In this document: positions 7,172 to 14,318 of the stretch, one piece after another
Position numbering within the stretch: position 1 is the stretch's first letter
How the letters are laid out: each line of letters begins with the position of its first letter
Assembly (NCBI GenBank): GCA_045627885.1
Contig: JAZQOM010000047.1
Span: 1 to 30,903, forward strand
Length of the DNA: 30,903 bases
Reading direction: 5' to 3'
DNA from: CALCTE01 sp045627885
GTDB taxonomy: Bacteria > Bacillota > Clostridia > Oscillospirales > CAG-272
Notes under the pieces: model-generated
Told to the model about the DNA's origin: nothing
The model's input: the letters and a program-made list of their open reading frames with translations, nothing else
Database searches by the model: none
Program-made: the position numbers and the translations under genes

Positions 7172-8043
7172 TTACTTTCCTCCTTGACCGTGGCTTCCGT
7201 GCTATCGGTTTTTGTATCGCCGCCGTACTTTCCGTACTGACCGTATTTTCCGTATTTACCGTAGCCGTACTTGCCGTACTTACCGTAGCCGTACTTGCCG
7301 TATTTACCGTATTTTCCGTATGAGGTGTATCTGCCGTAAGTTTGACCGGAGCCGTCACCGAGAGGCGGAATATCTCCCAAAACGGTGAGACCGAGGAATC
7401 TTTCGACATCCTCTTGTTCTTTTATCTTGTTATCAAAAAGCGCCACGGCTATAAATGCCGCGCATTCGACGATAATCAAAATGATGGCGATAGCGAATCT
7501 CGAAAGCGGGTATTTGGCGTTGCACTGAACTCCCGTTTCGCCTTCATCAATGGTTCCTATCAGCTCTGTATTGAGAATAACTTTGATTTTTTCCTGAAAT
7601 TCGGCAACTATTGCGTTGACAACATCCTTGGATTCTTCGGGAGTATTACCGCGATATGTAATTTCGATAATATGAGTGTTGTTTTGATTAAATACCGAAA
7701 TTCTGCTTCTCATCTGGGAAACTCTGAGCTCGTAATTCGGATAGGCATCGGCGACCTTTGAAAGAACCTCACGGCTTTTTGCTATAACCGTACAGTCCGA
7801 CATAATACTGTTGGCAATCGCGATGTCCTGCGTGTTGACATTTCCGTCTGCGTCCTCCTGCGGACGAAGAATGAATACCGTTGCCGTTGAGGAATACTGC
7901 GGTACAAAAGTAAAGGTGCAGTAGCATATAATACCTGCAAAAGCAAGAACAAGTGTGATAAGTATAATCCACAGCTTGCTTCGCAGAATAAGCAGTATTT
8001 CGACAATATCTATTTCAATTTGCGGATTTGATTCTTTATTCAT
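7168..8043 (-). CDS. cpsC: Wzz/CpsC-type polysaccharide co-polymerase and kinase activator with tyrosine-rich tail
   Basis: A membrane protein that sets polysaccharide chain length and activates the BY-kinase through its cytoplasmic tail. The 291 residues contain membrane segments at about 24-44 and 184-206 with an extracellular domain between, and the post-membrane motif VERFLGLTVLGDIPP expected for the family. Normally the tail ends soon after that motif; here about 45 residues with 14 tyrosines in YGKYG units follow, nearly the same as the tail of the kinase next door, ending in a charged stretch. A GGGGG ribosome site precedes the ATG, and the stop overlaps the kinase start. Confidence 0.92.
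   Translation of the reverse strand: MNKESNPQIEIDIVEILLILRSKLWIILITLVLAFAGIICYCTFTFVPQYSSTATVFILRPQEDADGNVNTQDIAIANSIMSDCTVIAKSREVLSKVADAYPNYELRVSQMRSRISVFNQNNTHIIEITYRGNTPEESKDVVNAIVAEFQEKIKVILNTELIGTIDEGETGVQCNAKYPLSRFAIAIILIIVECAAFIAVALFDNKIKEQEDVERFLGLTVLGDIPPLGDGSGQTYGRYTSYGKYGKYGKYGYGKYGKYGYGKYGKYGQYGKYGGDTKTDSTEATVKEESK
7225..7338 (-). repeat. YGKYG-coding repeat tract in cpsC
   Basis: The same CCGTA-based short repeats as in the kinase gene about 800 bp away, in the same coding frame and giving the same peptide pattern, including a shared YGQYG unit near the end. Confidence 0.9.
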
Positions 8044-8057
8044 CGTTTACCCCCGGA

Positions 8058-8777
8058 TTAGTGTTTTGGAAGGATAGCCGCCGCATTTCCGTATAAAACC
8101 GCTTGCGTGGCAGCTTTTCCCACCGCGCTTTCGAGATATGCGCGGCATTCTGCAAGCATTGGCTTTCTGCTTTCCATATTGTGAGCATCACTTGCCACAA
8201 ATGAAATCAGCCCTTTTGAAATACATCTGCGTATTGGCTTAAAGAGGCTCTTTTTCTCTTTAAGCACACTTTCTGCATTGACCTGAACGAGTATCCCGTT
8301 TGAAACAAGTTCAATGAGCTTTGCGGCTCCGTTGTCGAAAAAGCCGTTATAGCGTTCGACATGAGCGAGAATCGGAATATATCCGGATGAAAAAAGCTGC
8401 ATAAGAGATTTTTTTATTGTTCCCGCCGACTCTATTCCGTGAAAATCCACAAGAACATATTGTGTGTCGGCAAGAGTGCAGCATTCACCCTTTGAGATGG
8501 CATCAACGCAATCGACATGATAGCACAGCTCATTCCCGTAAAAAAGGCGCAAATCCGGATAAAGCTCGGAGCAGCGTTCTTCAAGCTCGGCAAAATGCGC
8601 CTGCGCGGCGCTTTTGTCAAACTCACCGAAGAAGCCCGGATTATAATGCGGAGTAAGGCATAAAAGCCTGACGCCGTCATCGTATTCTTTTTTAATGATT
8701 GCAAGAGAGGTTTCTATATTATTAGCACCGTCGTCAACGCCGTACAATGCGTGACAATGAATATCGGCAAGCTTCAC
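8058..8777 (-). CDS. cpsB: Protein-tyrosine phosphatase of the PHP family (CpsB/YwqE type)
   Basis: A metal-dependent phosphatase that removes phosphate from the BY-kinase and so resets polysaccharide control. The 239-residue product has the PHP motifs DIHCHALYGVDDGA near the N-terminus, a TPHY segment, HVERY at mid-length and SDAHN near the C-terminus, supplying the expected metal ligands. I place the start at GTG 8777, giving an N-terminus one step before the DIHCH motif as in relatives, because GGGGG lies 8 nt upstream and the promoter predicts initiation near 8792. An in-frame ATG at 8792 would be essentially leaderless. It is the first gene of cpsB-cpsC-cpsD, 14 nt before cpsC. Confidence 0.9.
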   Translation of the reverse strand: MKLADIHCHALYGVDDGANNIETSLAIIKKEYDDGVRLLCLTPHYNPGFFGEFDKSAAQAHFAELEERCSELYPDLRLFYGNELCYHVDCVDAISKGECCTLADTQYVLVDFHGIESAGTIKKSLMQLFSSGYIPILAHVERYNGFFDNGAAKLIELVSNGILVQVNAESVLKEKKSLFKPIRRCISKGLISFVASDAHNMESRKPMLAECRAYLESAVGKAATQAVLYGNAAAILPKH

Positions 8778-8798
8778 ATATCCCACCCCCATAGCATT

Positions 8799-8827
8799 AT
8801 GATATCATATATTTACGGCGATGTCAA
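8799..8827 (-). promoter_or_regulatory. Sigma-A promoter of cpsBCD
   Basis: TTGACA (8827-8822), a 17-bp spacer and TATCAT (8804-8799) preceded by TG (extended -10). The -10 lies inside the perfect 12-bp palindrome TATGATATCATA (8798-8809). It is divergent from the promoter at 8839. Confidence 0.75.
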
Positions 8828-8838
8828 TAAATCATCGG

Positions 8839-8867
8839 TTGACTTTTCAAATTATATGATATATAAT
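8839..8867 (+). promoter_or_regulatory. Sigma-A promoter of the kinase/PqqD/peptidase cassette
   Basis: TTGACT (8839-8844), a 17-bp spacer and TATAAT (8862-8867). The -10 sits in an interrupted palindrome, ATTATAT-GAT-ATATAAT (8851-8867), that shares the TATGATAT core with the divergent cps promoter. Confidence 0.78.
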
Positions 8868-8892
8868 GTAAAAAGAAACGGAGGAGCATTAA

Positions 8893-9627
8893 GTGGAAAA
8901 CGGCGAGTATCATTCTTTTATCTGCCGCATAGCTGACCTCAATATAAAGATTTTTTGCAGGTATCCTTTTACCGCCAAGATGTGCGCGGAATATATGATT
9001 TCCGATTGCGACTTGCCTGATATCACCGTGTCCGTATCGGAAAAAGAGCTCCTTGATGAGCTTTTGCTCTGCGGCGAGAGCTTCGGCAGAGGATATTGCG
9101 AGAGCGTATGTATTTACAGAAAAATATGCGCACAGCTTCCGTCGTTTGATTCCGTGATGTTTCATTCATCGGCGGTATCGGTCGATGGCAGGGGATATGC
9201 CTTTTTCGGCAGAAGCGGAGCGGGCAAATCGACGCATACGATGCTTTGGACGAGACTTCTTTCGGACAGAATGACGGTTATCAACGGGGACAAGCCGATA
9301 TATACCGCAAGGGACGGGAAAATTATCGCGTACGGCTCTCCGTGGTGCGGAAAAGAAGGGCTTCACACAAACAAAAGCGCGGAGCTTTCCGCTATATGCT
9401 TAATAAAAAAGTCGGAGAAAAACAGAATAAGACGCCTTTCACCGAGCGAGGCGGCAGAGCTTGTTATAGACCAGGTGATAATACCGAAGGATGCAAGAAA
9501 TGCCGTATTGACATTCGGATTTCTCGACAAACTTGTAAAAACGGTTGCCGTATATGAACTCGAATGCGATATTTCCGAAGAAGCGGCAAGACTTTCATTT
9601 GAAACAATGAGCGGAGGAACAGTATGA
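8893..9627 (+). CDS. HPr-kinase/PEP-carboxykinase-like P-loop protein
   Basis: A 244-residue protein of the HprK/PEPCK-like ATPase superfamily; substrate unknown. It shows HSSAVSVDGRGYAFFG followed by the P-loop GRSGAGKSTHT (about residues 106-116), then NGDKPIY and GSPWCGKEGLHTN, segments I associate with HprK-like proteins found beside PqqD-like genes in Firmicutes. It lacks the N-terminal HPr-kinase domain, so it is not an ordinary Hpr(Ser) kinase/phosphatase. Translation starts at GTG with GGAGG 8 nt upstream; no better start exists. The stop overlaps the PqqD-like gene start (ATGA). By analogy with HprK-like kinases near lasso-type clusters it might phosphorylate a peptide or protein, but that is inference. 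Confidence 0.75.
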   Translation: MENGEYHSFICRIADLNIKIFCRYPFTAKMCAEYMISDCDLPDITVSVSEKELLDELLLCGESFGRGYCESVCIYRKICAQLPSFDSVMFHSSAVSVDGRGYAFFGRSGAGKSTHTMLWTRLLSDRMTVINGDKPIYTARDGKIIAYGSPWCGKEGLHTNKSAELSAICLIKKSEKNRIRRLSPSEAAELVIDQVIIPKDARNAVLTFGFLDKLVKTVAVYELECDISEEAARLSFETMSGGTV

Positions 9628-9890
9628 AAATCAAGAACGAATTTATCGTAAGCTCCATATCGGGAGTAAATTATGCAGTACCGGTAGGAGAGAGAAGTAC
9701 GGAATTCAAGGGCATGATAAAGCTTATCGGAATCGGTGAGTTTTTGTGGAAAAAGCTTGAAGGCGGAATCGAGATGGACGCTCTTGTAGACAGTGTTACG
9801 GAAAATTATGACATTGACCGCGCGACTGCCGAAAGAGATGTAAAGGCATTCTGCGCAAAGCTTTCGGAGGCGGGAGTCCTTGCAGATTGA
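9624..9890 (+). CDS. PqqD-like peptide-binding (RRE-type) protein
   Basis: An 88-residue protein with the PqqD-family pattern: an N-terminal strand pair, an LIGIGEFLWKKLEGG helix (about residues 32-46), a helix after the EMDALVDSV segment, and the ERDVKAFCAKLSEAGVLAD C-terminal helix. PqqD-type domains bind leader peptides and hand them to modifying enzymes (RiPP recognition elements). No radical-SAM enzyme, cyclase or obvious precursor gene is adjacent, so its partner is unknown. GGAGG lies 7 nt before the ATG, and both gene ends overlap neighbours, implying tight co-translation. Confidence 0.8.
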   Translation: MKIKNEFIVSSISGVNYAVPVGERSTEFKGMIKLIGIGEFLWKKLEGGIEMDALVDSVTENYDIDRATAERDVKAFCAKLSEAGVLAD

Positions 9891-10323
9891 AAAAATAGAC
9901 CTTGCCGAAGCAATTCCGGTCATACGGGAGGTAATATCCGCGGGCGGAGTTTTCAGGATATATCCTCACGGAATAAGTATGCTTCCGACGATAAGGGAAG
10001 TCCGCGATACGGTATGCCTTTCAAGTCCGAATGACATCGTGCGCGGCGATATTGTTCTTTTTGTGAGAACAAACGGCTCGGTTGTTCTTCATCGGGTGGT
10101 CAAGGTGAATAAAAACGGCTACGATATTTGCGGAGACAATCAGTTCGTCCCGGAAAAAAATATAGGTACCGAAAGCATAGTTGCCGTGGTTTCCGAATAT
10201 ACAAACGGTGAAAAAACGATAAAGCGCGGCGACAGAACTTTCAAAAAGCAGTACCTTACGGTGTCGGTCATGAGACCGTTCAAGCGCGTTTACCGTCATA
10301 TTTTAAGGCACATCGGCAGATAA
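9880..10323 (+). CDS. S24/S26-family (signal-peptidase-like) protein without a membrane anchor
   Basis: A 147-residue protein resembling the catalytic core of type I signal peptidases of the SipW/archaeal kind. GISMLPTI (Ser33) supplies the serine nucleophile and VLHRVV (His71) occupies the place of the usual lysine; ICGDNQF (about residues 83-89) is the third conserved box. Unlike SipW, no clear transmembrane segment is visible at either end, so it may act in the cytoplasm or be tethered by a partner. The start is the unusual TTG at 9880, supported by GGAGG nine nt upstream inside the PqqD-like gene, which it overlaps by 11 nt. The coupling suggests it works on whatever the kinase-like and PqqD-like proteins handle. 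Confidence 0.72.
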   Translation: MQIEKIDLAEAIPVIREVISAGGVFRIYPHGISMLPTIREVRDTVCLSSPNDIVRGDIVLFVRTNGSVVLHRVVKVNKNGYDICGDNQFVPEKNIGTESIVAVVSEYTNGEKTIKRGDRTFKKQYLTVSVMRPFKRVYRHILRHIGR

Positions 10324-10347
10324 AAAATTTACATAAGGAGATTATGT

Positions 10348-10953
10348 ATGAAAAAGATAATTTCCGCGATTCTTGTTATAGCTGTTGCCGTTCTTTTTTC
10401 GGCAAATGTGTTCGCAAGTACCGTGTCTGAAAAAAAGCGCCTGATAAATAAGCTCGAAAATTTTGAATTTGATGTAGAAGATACTACTTTGTGCTTTAAT
10501 GAAGAATATATCAATAAGGTCAAGGATTATCTTGATAACGAATATGACGGTGAAATCAAATCCGCTTCGGTCGATAATGCGCTTAAAGATTTGAACGCTT
10601 TGACGGGAATCATCAAAGCCTCCGCCGCATACGCCGACACAAAAACACTTATGGATATCAAAAAGCTCAAGCCTACCGACCGTGACATCATTATCAGCTA
10701 CGGAAACGATGCGGTCAAGGACTTCGGACTTTGCATCGTATATGATGAAAGTAAAGATAAAATTGAGTATTTCGGGCTTAAAGACAGCTCCGTAAAATTC
10801 GAATCCGACGGGACTTTTGTTAAAAAAGTAAGCAGTAATTCCTATACGGCTGTGATGGTCGCGATAATGGCGCTTGCCGTTGCCGTATTTTTCGGCACGG
10901 TGATTGTCGTTAAAAAATACGCCGTAGCGAAGAGCGCAAATAAGCGCAAATAA
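10348..10953 (+). CDS. Unknown exported single-span membrane protein
   Basis: A 201-residue protein I do not recognise. Residues 1-23 look like a cleavable signal peptide (KK start, hydrophobic core, end near VFAS). Residues about 24-165 form a charged, lysine/aspartate-rich external domain. Residues about 168-188 are a membrane segment followed by a basic tail ending in NKRK, giving a type I topology (outside domain, short inside tail). No sortase motif, enzyme motif or repeat is visible. It has its own AAGGAG site and begins 24 nt after the peptidase stop; the terminator follows at once, so it is the last gene of the cassette and a plausible substrate or partner. Confidence 0.7.
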   Translation: MKKIISAILVIAVAVLFSANVFASTVSEKKRLINKLENFEFDVEDTTLCFNEEYINKVKDYLDNEYDGEIKSASVDNALKDLNALTGIIKASAAYADTKTLMDIKKLKPTDRDIIISYGNDAVKDFGLCIVYDESKDKIEYFGLKDSSVKFESDGTFVKKVSSNSYTAVMVAIMALAVAVFFGTVIVVKKYAVAKSANKRK

Positions 10954-10967
10954 GTGGTAAATTAAGA

Positions 10968-11001
10968 AAGCTTCCCTGTAAAAAGGGAAGCTTTTATTTT
11001 T
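10968..11001 (+). terminator. Terminator ending the kinase/PqqD/peptidase cassette
   Basis: AAGCTTCCCT (10968-10977) pairs perfectly with AGGGAAGCTT (10984-10993), followed by TTATTTTT. It could also stop the convergent prs transcript. Confidence 0.9.
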
Positions 11002-11056
11002 GATATTGACTGAAAAAGGAATTTGTAAGCAGCTTGATTTTTAATCTTTGCGAGGA

Positions 11057-12241
11057 TTATATGTTCATCGTCATCTGTGTAGTGGGATTGTTTTCATTAT
11101 GCTTGTCCACGAGTGCGTGAATCTTCTGAAGCGGGTCAAGCAGAATGCTTACGGACATATCGTGATTTATTGCGCCGATTATGAATGCGACATACTTCGA
11201 AACATCGACCTCGAAGTACCAGTCTTTTGCGATAAGCTCGGGCTTTCTGTATGTAAGGTTAGTGGAGAGAACGCCGTGCAGAACGCCGTCGTCAACCGCT
11301 TTCTGCAATTTTTCCACACCTTCGGTGCAGAGTGCGTATGTGCATCCGGCAAAGATTCTTCTCGCTCCGCGCTTGCTGAGGTCGTATGCGATGTCAAGCA
11401 TCGAATCGCCCGAAGAAATAATATCGTCGTAGATGAAGATATCTTTTCCCTTTACATCATTTCCCAAGAATTCGTGAGCTACAATCGGATTTCTTCCGTT
11501 GACCATTCTCGAATAATCTCTGCGCTTGTAGTACATACCCATATCGACGCCGAGGACGGAGGCATAATATACATTTCTCGAAATTGCACCTTCATCGGGG
11601 CTTACGACCATAAAGCTCTCTTTGTCAAGCTGAATATCGGTAACATGCTTCAAAAGAGCTTTGAGCGTCTGATAAGAGGGGATAACATTGTCAAATCCCA
11701 TAAGGGGAACTGCGTTCTGAACTCTCGGGTCGTGAGCGTCGAAGGTTACTACCGAGTTGACGCCCATATTCTGGAGCTCCTGAAGAGCAACGGCGCAGTC
11801 GAGTGATTCTCTGCCGGAGCGCTTGTGCTGTCTTCCGCCGTAGAGAGTGGGCATAATAACCGTTATTCTGTGCGCTTTGCCGCCGACTGCCTCAATAACT
11901 CTCTTCAAATCCTGGAAATGGTCGTCGGGGGACATCGGAACCTTCATTCCGAACATATCGTAGGTGCAGCTGTAATTGCCGACATCAATAAGTAAAAACA
12001 GGTCTTTTCCGCGTACCGACTTTGTGAGTACGGCTTTTCCGTCGCCGGATTGGAATCTGGGGCAGTTTACATCGATGATAAATTCGTCGGGAGTGTCTGA
12101 CATATTGTTGCCGAGCTCCTTATAAAGCCTTGAAAGCTGCTCGGAAATCTTATTTGTAAGCTCTTCCGATACATTGATGGGAATAATACCGAGTTCTGCA
12201 ATCTGCTTGTGTTTTCTGTGCTCATCTGTGATGAAAGGCAT
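11057..12241 (-). CDS. prs: Ribose-phosphate pyrophosphokinase (long clostridial form)
   Basis: PRPP synthetase transfers pyrophosphate from ATP to ribose 5-phosphate, giving the precursor of nucleotides, histidine and tryptophan. The 394-residue protein is about 75 residues longer than the standard enzyme, with a long N-terminal region of the type seen in some Clostridia. Diagnostic segments are TLYGGRQHKRSGRES (flexible catalytic loop region), TFDAHDPRVQNA (metal site), VSPDEGA and the PRPP loop IFIYDDIISSGDSM (about residues 265-278). A GGGGGAG site precedes the ATG. It is a single-gene unit with its own promoter. Confidence 0.92.
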   Translation of the reverse strand: MPFITDEHRKHKQIAELGIIPINVSEELTNKISEQLSRLYKELGNNMSDTPDEFIIDVNCPRFQSGDGKAVLTKSVRGKDLFLLIDVGNYSCTYDMFGMKVPMSPDDHFQDLKRVIEAVGGKAHRITVIMPTLYGGRQHKRSGRESLDCAVALQELQNMGVNSVVTFDAHDPRVQNAVPLMGFDNVIPSYQTLKALLKHVTDIQLDKESFMVVSPDEGAISRNVYYASVLGVDMGMYYKRRDYSRMVNGRNPIVAHEFLGNDVKGKDIFIYDDIISSGDSMLDIAYDLSKRGARRIFAGCTYALCTEGVEKLQKAVDDGVLHGVLSTNLTYRKPELIAKDWYFEVDVSKYVAFIIGAINHDMSVSILLDPLQKIHALVDKHNENNPTTQMTMNI

Positions 12242-12280
12242 TTTCTTCTCCCCCGTATGTATATTTTGATTTACATATAT

Positions 12281-12309
12281 ATTTTACCACGCATAATAAT
12301 ACATTTCAA
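12281..12309 (-). promoter_or_regulatory. Sigma-A promoter of prs
   Basis: TTGAAA (12309-12304), a 17-bp spacer and TAAAAT (12286-12281) on the minus strand, about 40 bp before the prs start and downstream of the previous gene's terminator. Confidence 0.72.
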
Positions 12310-12393
12310 CAGTAAAATCGCCGATTTTATGAATTTTTCTCCATAATTTTCAGTACATTTTTCAGTATTGAAATTCAAATTCATTTGGATTAT

Positions 12394-12429
12394 AATAAAA
12401 AGAACGGGGGAACACTTCCGTTCCCCCGT
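12394..12429 (-). terminator. Terminator after the DUF378 gene
   Basis: On the minus strand ACGGGGGAAC pairs perfectly with GTTCCCCCGT around a 6-nt loop (12429-12404), then TCTTTTTATT. It lies about 10 bp past the DUF378 stop. Confidence 0.9.
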
Positions 12430-12439
12430 ATGCTTACGC

Positions 12440-12661
12440 TCAGTGTACGGCGCTTTCGGCAGGGTGTCTGTCGCGTGAGAAAATAAGCGAAATGCACCAA
12501 AGACCTGCAAGTCCGACAAGAGCGAAGATTATTCTTGCGATGAAGTAAGCGCCGCCGGAGAATATCGCGGAAATAAAGTCAAAGTCGAAAATTCCGACAC
12601 ATCCCCAGTTTATCGCGCCGATTGTTACGAGAATAAGTGCTATTTTATCAAGAGTACGCAT
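12440..12661 (-). CDS. DUF378-family small membrane protein
   Basis: A 73-residue membrane protein of unknown function. It has two hydrophobic spans (about residues 6-30 and 37-62) and the DUF378 pattern LVTIGAINWGCVGIFDFD at the start, seen in small proteins such as YuzA of Bacillus. The C-terminus is short and polar. The ATG at 12661 follows a GGAG site and sits downstream of a promoter; longer in-frame starts would run into the divergent gene. It has its own promoter and terminator and is transcribed alone. Confidence 0.82.
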   Translation of the reverse strand: MRTLDKIALILVTIGAINWGCVGIFDFDFISAIFSGGAYFIARIIFALVGLAGLWCISLIFSRDRHPAESAVH

Positions 12662-12705
12662 TGTTTTATCTCCAATATGATTTTCGGGCGAAATCGCCCG
12701 ATGGT

Positions 12706-12735
12706 ATTGTATCCAAAACGAAAGGAAATAATCAA
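12706..12735 (-). promoter_or_regulatory. Promoter of the DUF378 gene, with a leader hairpin
   Basis: TTGATT (12735-12730), an 18-bp spacer and TACAAT (12711-12706) on the minus strand. Just downstream, CGGGCG and CGCCCG (12685-12700) form a perfect 6-bp hairpin at the start of the transcript. The -35 region overlaps the ribosome site of the divergent trmB gene. Confidence 0.6.
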
Positions 12736-12736
12736 A

Positions 12737-13441
12737 TTGAGAGCACGCAAAAAAAAGCATGGAGCGGAAAGACTTGCCGCTTGCGACAAATATTTCATTC
12801 ACGAGCCTGAAAAATCAAAAGGCAAATGGAAAGAGATATTCGGAAACGATAATCCGATTAGGCTCGAGATAGGCTGCGGAAAGGGAAGATTTATTACGGA
12901 ATCCGCCAAAAAGTATCCGGATATCAACTTTATCGGAATAGAAAAAGTTCCGGATATCATAATGCGCGCAGGCGAAAAGCTGATGGCGGAGGGACTGCCG
13001 AATGTAAGGCTTATCATGGCGGACGCCGCGGGACTTTCCGAATGCTTCGAAAAAGGCGAAATTTCCGTAATTTATCTCAATTTCTCCGACCCGTGGAAAA
13101 AGGGAAAGCAGGCAAAGAGAAGGCTTACATATCACACATTCCTTTCGAGCTACCGCTCGGTATTGCCTAAAGACGGAAAGGTTGAGTTCAAGACAGACAA
13201 CCGTCCGCTCTTCGATTTTTCGGTCGAGGAGATGACGGCATACGGCTGGAAGCTTACGGATGTCTGCTACGATTTGCATTCAAGCGAGTACGAGAGGGAC
13301 AATATTCACACGGAATATGAGGATAATTTTTCCGCAAAGGGCTTTGCGATAAACAGACTTGTAGGAACGCCTCCCGAGGTGGAAATACTGCCGCCGGAGA
13401 AGAAAAAGAAAAAAGAAGAAACGGAAGGCGCGGAGGAATAA
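12737..13441 (+). CDS. trmB: tRNA (guanine-N7-)-methyltransferase
   Basis: This SAM-dependent enzyme makes m7G46 in tRNA. The protein has the SAM motif LEIGCGKGRF (about residues 43-52), IGIEKVPDI, and the TrmB signatures YLNFSDPWKKGK(Q)AKRR and FKTDN with the catalytic aspartates. I choose TTG 12737 as start: AAAGGAA lies about 10 nt upstream and the product then begins RARKKKH, as usual for TrmB, giving 234 residues. A longer in-frame start at 12677 would translate the leader and divergent-promoter region. The C-terminus has a lysine/glutamate-rich extension. It is the first gene of a tight group with hslO (1-nt gap) and comF; no clear sigma-A promoter of its own is visible. Confidence 0.9.
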   Translation: MRARKKKHGAERLAACDKYFIHEPEKSKGKWKEIFGNDNPIRLEIGCGKGRFITESAKKYPDINFIGIEKVPDIIMRAGEKLMAEGLPNVRLIMADAAGLSECFEKGEISVIYLNFSDPWKKGKQAKRRLTYHTFLSSYRSVLPKDGKVEFKTDNRPLFDFSVEEMTAYGWKLTDVCYDLHSSEYERDNIHTEYEDNFSAKGFAINRLVGTPPEVEILPPEKKKKKEETEGAEE

Positions 13442-13442
13442 T

Positions 13443-14318
13443 ATGTCATACATTACAAGAGCCGTCACATCGGACGGCAGCGCGAGAATACTTTTCGCCG
13501 ATACGACTGATATAGTGAGAAAAGCTCACGAAATTCACAAAACATCAAAAACCATGACGGCGGCGCTCGGCAGAGTTCTTACCGCAACTGCGCTTATGGG
13601 CTCACTCCTTAAAGATAAGGATAACAGCATAACCGTTCAGTTCAAGGGCGACGGCCCTGCTGGAACGGTGATGTGTGTTTCCGATTATATGGGAAATGTC
13701 CGCGGATACGCGGAAAATCCTACCGTTGAGCTTGCTCCGAATGACAAGGGAAAGCTCGATGTAGGCGGCGCGATAGGCAAAAACGGAACGCTTTATGTTA
13801 TGAAGGATATGGGCTTTACCGAGCCGTATATCGGTCTTTGCCCGATAAAAACGGGAGAAGTCGGTGACGATATCACGGAATATTTTGCCTCAAGCGAACA
13901 GACTCCGTCGGTATGCGCGCTCGGCGTAAGAGTGGACAAGGACATAAACTGCAAGGCGGCCGGCGGCTTTATTATTCAGCTTATGCCGATGGCGGATGAC
14001 GAAATAGTCGATAAGCTCGAAAAGAACATCGCGCTGATAGATTCCGTTTCCGCGATGATAGAGAGCGGAAAGACCGCACAAGACATAATTTCCGTCGCTT
14101 TTTCCGGCATAGAGTATGATACTTTCGACGAATACGACATATACTATAAGTGTAATTGCTCACGCGAAAAATACGAAAACGCCCTCATTACACTTAACGA
14201 CGACGACTTCGGCTCTTTGGGCGAGGATAAAGCGCCGATAGAGGCAGTATGCCGCTTTTGCAACGAAAAATACTCTTTTTCGTTTGAAGAGCTGAAAAAG
14301 GCAAGAGAGGGAAAATGA
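13443..14318 (+). CDS. hslO: Redox-regulated chaperone Hsp33
   Basis: Hsp33 is a cytoplasmic holdase that unfolds and binds client proteins when oxidised. The 291 residues match the family length. The N-terminal domain has LTATALMGSLLK and the QFKGDGPAGTV segment; the C-terminal redox switch has the zinc-binding pattern CNC (about residues 235-237) and CRFC (about 269-272), the CXC...CXXC arrangement that releases zinc on oxidation. GGAGG is located in the end of trmB, and the stop overlaps the comF start by 4 nt, so translation is coupled. Confidence 0.94.
   Translation: MSYITRAVTSDGSARILFADTTDIVRKAHEIHKTSKTMTAALGRVLTATALMGSLLKDKDNSITVQFKGDGPAGTVMCVSDYMGNVRGYAENPTVELAPNDKGKLDVGGAIGKNGTLYVMKDMGFTEPYIGLCPIKTGEVGDDITEYFASSEQTPSVCALGVRVDKDINCKAAGGFIIQLMPMADDEIVDKLEKNIALIDSVSAMIESGKTAQDIISVAFSGIEYDTFDEYDIYYKCNCSREKYENALITLNDDDFGSLGEDKAPIEAVCRFCNEKYSFSFEELKKAREGK

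Noticed and set aside
6410..7338. CRISPR-like or minisatellite reading of the CCGTA repeats
   Set aside because: The units are short, unspaced and in frame within two clear protein genes; there are no spacers.
8778..8792. ATG at 8792 as the cpsB start
   Set aside because: The promoter predicts transcription starting at about this ATG, leaving no ribosome site, whereas GTG 8777 has GGGGG at 8 nt.
12677..12736. Upstream extension of trmB to 12677
   Set aside because: It would translate a hairpin and the divergent promoter; the TTG at 12737 has a ribosome site and gives a normal TrmB N-terminus.
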